DNA of 22,565 bases from Zygnema cylindricum (lineage: Eukaryota; Streptophyta; Zygnematophyceae; Zygnematales; Zygnemataceae): positions 133,282 to 155,846 of the forward strand of contig JBBHKE010003173.1 of NCBI GenBank assembly GCA_037447655.1, read 5' to 3'. Made by a program: the position numbers and the translations under genes. Numbering within the stretch: position 1 is the first letter of the stretch; the number at the start of each line of letters is the position of its first letter. The notes under the pieces were generated by a model, which made no database searches, was not told where the DNA came from, and was given only the letters and a program-made list of their open reading frames with translations. Below are positions 19,261 through 22,565 of the stretch, piece by piece.

Positions 19261-19460
19261 AGATAGGGTTTCAGCAGGTTCCTAGCCAAGAATTAGGGTT
19301 TCAGCAAGCTCCTAGTCAAGAATTAGGGTTTCAATTGGCTCCTAGCCAAGAATTAGGGTTTAGATTGGCTCCTAGCCAAGAATTAGGGTTTCAGCAGGCT
19401 CCTAGCCAAGAATTAAGGTTTCAGCAGGCTCCTAGTCAGAGATTAGGGTTTCGACAGGCA
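19261..19460 (-). repeat. 30-bp minisatellite carrying telo-box motifs, upstream of PEX4
   Basis: Seven head-to-tail 30-bp units. On the minus strand five contain AAACCCTAA exactly and two carry one-base variants. AAACCCTAA is the plant telo-box, known from promoters and 5' leaders of growth and translation genes. The array ends 7 bp before the proposed PEX4 ATG, so it would lie in the 5' leader or core promoter. A CT-rich stretch follows upstream (19480-19525 on the minus strand). On the plus strand one frame stays open through all units, encoding a 10-residue repeat (LGFQQAPSQE); that may be chance because 30 is a multiple of three. Confidence 0.85.
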
Positions 19461-19469
19461 CCCCGTGCT

Positions 19470-21600
19470 TTGGACCGTACAAGGGAGAAAGGAGAGGAAA
19501 AAAAATCTCTAGAGAAACGATATCGCTCGGAGAAAAATGGAAGTTAGAAAGCCATGCAGTGTAAAATGGAAAACAATACGAAACAACACGCAAAAATAAG
19601 AATACGATAAAATACGAATATTAGGTACGTACCGTGCTGCAAAGTACGGCATAATATGATTCGAAGCATTGCCGCACTAAAGAGTTTTAAATCGTACATT
19701 TCAGCTGAACGTCCACGTCCACGTCAGTTGTCGTTTACTTCGTCAAATTTTAAGCGCACTTTCTCGTCAGCGAAACGTAAAATAATTTTACTAAAATTGA
19801 ATATGTTCGTAGTAATTGATCTAACCGCGTAGATTTTAGCTTGTAAAGTCTTTCACGTACGTTAAATACTGTTTTATATTCACTATGAGTAAACCGTGGA
19901 ACACTATTAGAGTGCTCCCAAATCAATACGGAAAACAGACATTGACGTCGCAAATTAAAAGAAAAAAAAAATTGGATTCCGTGCTACATATCGTACTCTA
20001 AATTATTTAGTACGTTCTACGTTTGCATTTCGTTTGAGCTTACGCTGCTCAAGTTGAAACGTTCATTTCTGTAACCAAACGCACTTTTACACCATATTGA
20101 CCTACACAAATAACTGCGTTGACCACACTATTTGTGATCATTTGTGATCTGCTGTGGGTTTACAAAAAGACAAATTTTTCATCATAATCATCATCAAGGC
20201 GATGGATTACCTTAGAATTCCTATAACATCCAAAAGCAGAAGGGAAAAAAAAACGATAAAAAAAAAAGAAAATTACGAAAAAAGTTCTTGAAGACAATCA
20301 AATCCTACATCGTGCAAACCATGTTTTGGGAAAAAAAAAGTGACCTTTGAATAAGAAATACGATTTCTTTTTCCAAAATATTTTGCACATCAGGTGTATC
20401 AACATGATCTCTCTTTAAAAAAAAAAAAAAAAAAAAATGTTTTCCATGTTAAATACTTTTTCGTTCCTTCCTCAATAATGTCGCAACTCCAATACCTCTG
20501 ATAAACACACTATATACCATTACCTATTAAAATAAAAATACAACAGTAATAATACTAAACAAGTACTATTCACAATTAGTGTAGATTCTAATAAAACAAA
20601 AGTATAAAACCTCCTACCTTCCAAAATTGTTTTATTCAGTTGCACTCTAAAACTAACAAAATTAACGCCGTAAAATGTGTGGTTTGCACTAAACCAATCC
20701 ACCATATTATCATCACTGTATTGGCAATACATATTGTGGGTTTTTGTAGACGTTTTACAGCGGATTTTCAAGTGTCAATTAGGGATTTTCGGGGATTTGT
20801 CTAAGTAGTTTTCCGTAAAATAGAGCATAAAGTTGAACCGACTTCCTCTCCGTAATCTTCTTGGGCATGGTGGCCCACCAAAAAACACAAATAAAAATGA
20901 AAAAGAAAGAGATTTAGACAAGTGAGACAAATACAAAAGAGGGAGGGAGGGAGGGAGGGAGGGAGGGAGGGATTTTGAAATATGCATAGCTATATGGATC
21001 GTAGCATAAAAAAAAAAACAACTATTCGTTTGTCGTTATCCACATAAAATTGTGAAAATGAACTGAAAACTACCACCATCGGCTCAACTAACAATCCATC
21101 CAAAATCAACTCAATATTCGAAACTTCACATTTCAATCAACACCAAAAACGGTAAATAATTTTACCTCCCCCATTGGAAAAACAATCAAAAATTAACATT
21201 CAAAAATTAACATTGATGTCATATCCCAAGGTGTATATTGGACTCTTATCTGTTTATCAGTAACCTTAGTTTAATCTTAACCTAAGTTATGTCTTTAGGT
21301 TTTTAGGTTTTTTCTGGGAAGAGTCTCATCTTTTTTTTCTTTCACATTGCTTTTAGTTGATTATTGGAATGAAGATTTGTCACAAAGATAAAGAAAAAGT
21401 ATATACAAAGGTAGATAAAGTGTGTATACTTGTTAGTGAAGTTATCGTGAAACAAAATCATCTTTAGCTCTCCAGAGTTTATTGTTTCTGAATGTGTTTT
21501 TTGCTATTAGAGGTGATCACTCTAATTCCAGTGAGTGTTTTTTTGACCCAAAATCACAAACTAGTGTTAATAACACTGTTGAAGTCAGTGGTAATCCATT
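19470..21600. other. Non-coding stretch upstream of PEX4
   Basis: No supported exon. It holds poly-A runs (near 20250, 20330 and 20418), the GGGA microsatellite, and one short frame at 20779-20868 on the minus strand with a good Kozak context (GCCACCATGC) that stops after 29 codons (MPKKITERKS...). A dispersed-repeat arm sits at 21538-21556. PEX4 promoter sequence must be here or in the array, but no TATA box stands out. Confidence 0.5.
20938..20971 (+). repeat. (GGGA)n microsatellite
   Basis: Eight tandem GGGA units. The same motif dominates the polypurine tract at 14326-14457, so this repeat type recurs across the gene neighbourhood. A 20-nt poly-A run is nearby at 20418-20437. Confidence 0.9.
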
Positions 21601-21607
21601 TCCTCAC

Positions 21608-21760
21608 CTCCTGTAACTCCCGAAGAGTTATTTTCGTCTCTTTCGCAAATTCCGAAACGCCGGAAAACGAAAGCCATCGATCTCTCTTTCCCCATATTAT
21701 GGCCGGAGAACGAACCCAATTGGTCGATTTTAACTCCTCTCGCATTTTTATTAGTGAGTC
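21608..21760 (-). CDS. Possible exon or first coding segment, 51 codons
   Basis: An open stretch with acceptor-like CGTTTTAG at its start and donor GAG/GTGAGG at its end, phase 0 at both ends; ATG at 21745. The product includes MREELKSTNWVRS and FAKETKITLRELQE, with no family resemblance I recognise. It could follow the 22378-22533 exon or be an alternative N-terminus for PEX4, as both phases fit. Against it: no pyrimidine tract precedes the acceptor (it follows poly-A on this strand) and the codons are not GC-enriched. It may be a chance frame. Confidence 0.2.
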
Positions 21761-21787
21761 CTAAAACGTAACTCGAAATCTTGTTAG

Positions 21788-21813
21788 GATTTTTTTTTTT
21801 TTTTTTTTTGTTT

Positions 21814-21847
<34 letters not shown>

Positions 21848-21915
21848 TTTTTTTTTTTTTTTTTTTTTTGTTTTTTTTTTTTTTTTTAAATTTATTAATT
21901 AATTTATTTATTTAT
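21788..21915. repeat. Long poly-T tract followed by TTTATT repeats
   Basis: About 100 nt of T with rare G and A, then AAATTTATTAATTAATTTATTTATTTATT. On the minus strand this reads as repeated AATAAA-like units followed by poly-A, the look of a retroposon tail, but a plain slippage tract explains it too. Nothing gene-like lies in the 460 bp to its right apart from the minisatellite. Confidence 0.85.
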
Positions 21916-22224
21916 TATGTTGTGACCAACACTGACTTTTGCCAGATGGAGATCTAGAGTCAAAGTTTTCAAGTTTTTTGTACATATTTTATATTGGACA
22001 CCGAGAAAAAAAAAAAATTATGACATACATAAAGATTTATCTGAAAAGGAATTGCTTGCTTTTTCTCATTCGAAAAATCTCTAAAATTTTCACAGCTTCC
22101 TAAGTGAGAGTTACATAAACTTTAACGACAACTAAAATTGTGATGCGCATTCAGAGTTTTTTTCTTCCCTTTCGCTGACGTCACCTTCAAACCAAGATTC
22201 GCATTTTTTAGGGTTTCGTCTATT

Positions 22225-22370
22225 TTCTCTGCAGACATCATCTGCTAAAAAAATCTCCTCTGCTGACATCATCTGGCAAAACAAAATTTCCTCTGCTGGC
22301 ATCATTCGGCAAAAAAAAAAATCTCCTCTGCTGACATCATCTGGTAAAAATATCCCCTCCGCTGACGTCA
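22225..22370. repeat. Minisatellite of about 30-36 bp units next to a splice donor
   Basis: About five units of CTCTGCTGACATCATCTGG followed by an A-rich spacer. The last unit ends at the donor of the 22378-22533 exon. Units include TGACGTCA or TGATGTCA, a CRE-like palindrome or its variant. It gives an open frame on the minus strand, which explains the apparent read-through from the exon into the intron. Confidence 0.8.
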
Positions 22371-22377
22371 TACTCAC

Positions 22378-22533
22378 CTTGAGGTTCTTCTGCAGGGCCC
22401 GAGTGACAGCTGTCAGCGCGAAACCTGCCATGCCGGAAGAAAGGTACGTGGAGCGGTACACCATGGCGTCCTCTTCTGCCAGCTGGTACTGCTGACAGCT
22501 GGCAAGCAGCTTGTCACTTGCGCGGAGGGGATC
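22378..22533 (-). CDS. Internal exon of an unidentified upstream gene (partial, runs off right edge)
   Basis: Fifty-two open codons bounded by acceptor CCCCTTAG after a pyrimidine-rich run and donor AAG/GTGAGTAT. The exon is GC-rich like PEX4 exon 2 and has no stop. The product reads DPLRASDKLLASCQQYQLAE, then EDAMVYRSTYLSSGMAGFAL and TAVTRALQKNLK; the stretch from SSGMAGF to AVTRAL is weakly hydrophobic. The Cys-Gln...Tyr-Arg...Ser spacing faintly recalls the OCIA-domain family of mitochondrial membrane proteins, but several residues do not fit and I would not name it. The first exons lie to the right of the window. Its downstream exons were not found with confidence. Confidence 0.72.
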
Positions 22534-22565
22534 CTAAGGGGGGAGAAGGAGAGGGAAGAGGGAGA

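Noticed and set aside
19197-19547. Plus-strand frame with a 10-residue repeat (LGFQQAPSQE)
   Set aside because: The 30-bp unit is a multiple of three, unit differences are mostly amino-acid-changing, and the array fits better as non-coding sequence upstream of PEX4. Not fully excluded.
20779-20868. 29-codon minus frame with an excellent Kozak context
   Set aside because: Too short, no good donor inside it, no similarity recognised.
22132-22377. Read-through of the 22378-22533 exon into a longer frame
   Set aside because: A strong GTGAGT donor ends the exon and the remainder is minisatellite sequence.

Overview
The window is eukaryotic nuclear DNA: AT-rich, with canonical GT/AG introns, many terminal-inverted-repeat (TIR) elements, and low-complexity tracts. 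The one gene I can identify with confidence is a peroxisomal ubiquitin-conjugating enzyme (PEX4, plant UBC21 type) on the minus strand. Its exons give a plant-like protein, a 30-bp array just upstream of the likely start carries the plant telo-box AAACCCTAA, and a decayed retroelement has a C-terminal domain I associate with green-lineage elements. I therefore lean to a green-lineage organism (alga or early plant), but this is inference and no species can be named.

Layout. Positions 1-9660 form a gene-poor mosaic of TIR elements that mostly end in CACCG(T/C)G..ATCG(C/T)TATTAG and are bordered by TA. I can separate four groups: A (about 520-620 bp; copies at 1-346 partial, 3920-4459, 6713-7231, with relatives E at 3671-4754 and D at 7481-8097), B (about 0.8-0.95 kb, at 368-1316 and 8837-9631, carrying a homologous ORF), and C (about 200 bp, at 1322-1524, 6514-6710 and 7266-7478). 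They nest in one another and abut through single shared TA dinucleotides. This half is also full of GTAC. From 10098 to 11070 lies a 5'-truncated, frameshifted retroelement 3' end on the minus strand, and its 3' untranslated segment recurs in the opposite orientation at 12029-12262. Positions 12910-13545 hold a cluster of perfect hairpins followed by a 21-bp-period array of alternating purine/pyrimidine sequence.

Positions 14238-19253 hold PEX4. Exons 2 to 5 are certain and join in frame to give the HPN motif, the catalytic cysteine and the usual C-terminus. Exon 1 is proposed to be only the ATG at 19253. The introns carry small TIR elements related to those on the left, and long polypurine/polypyrimidine tracts of opposite polarity flank the catalytic exon. 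Upstream on the same strand, 22378-22533 is a clean exon of a second gene that runs off the right edge; I could not identify it securely.

No operon-like or defence-like system is visible. The most unusual content is the chain of TIR elements with shared TA junctions, the complementary tracts flanking the PEX4 active-site exon, the telo-box array at its start, and the hairpin/Z-prone repeat block.
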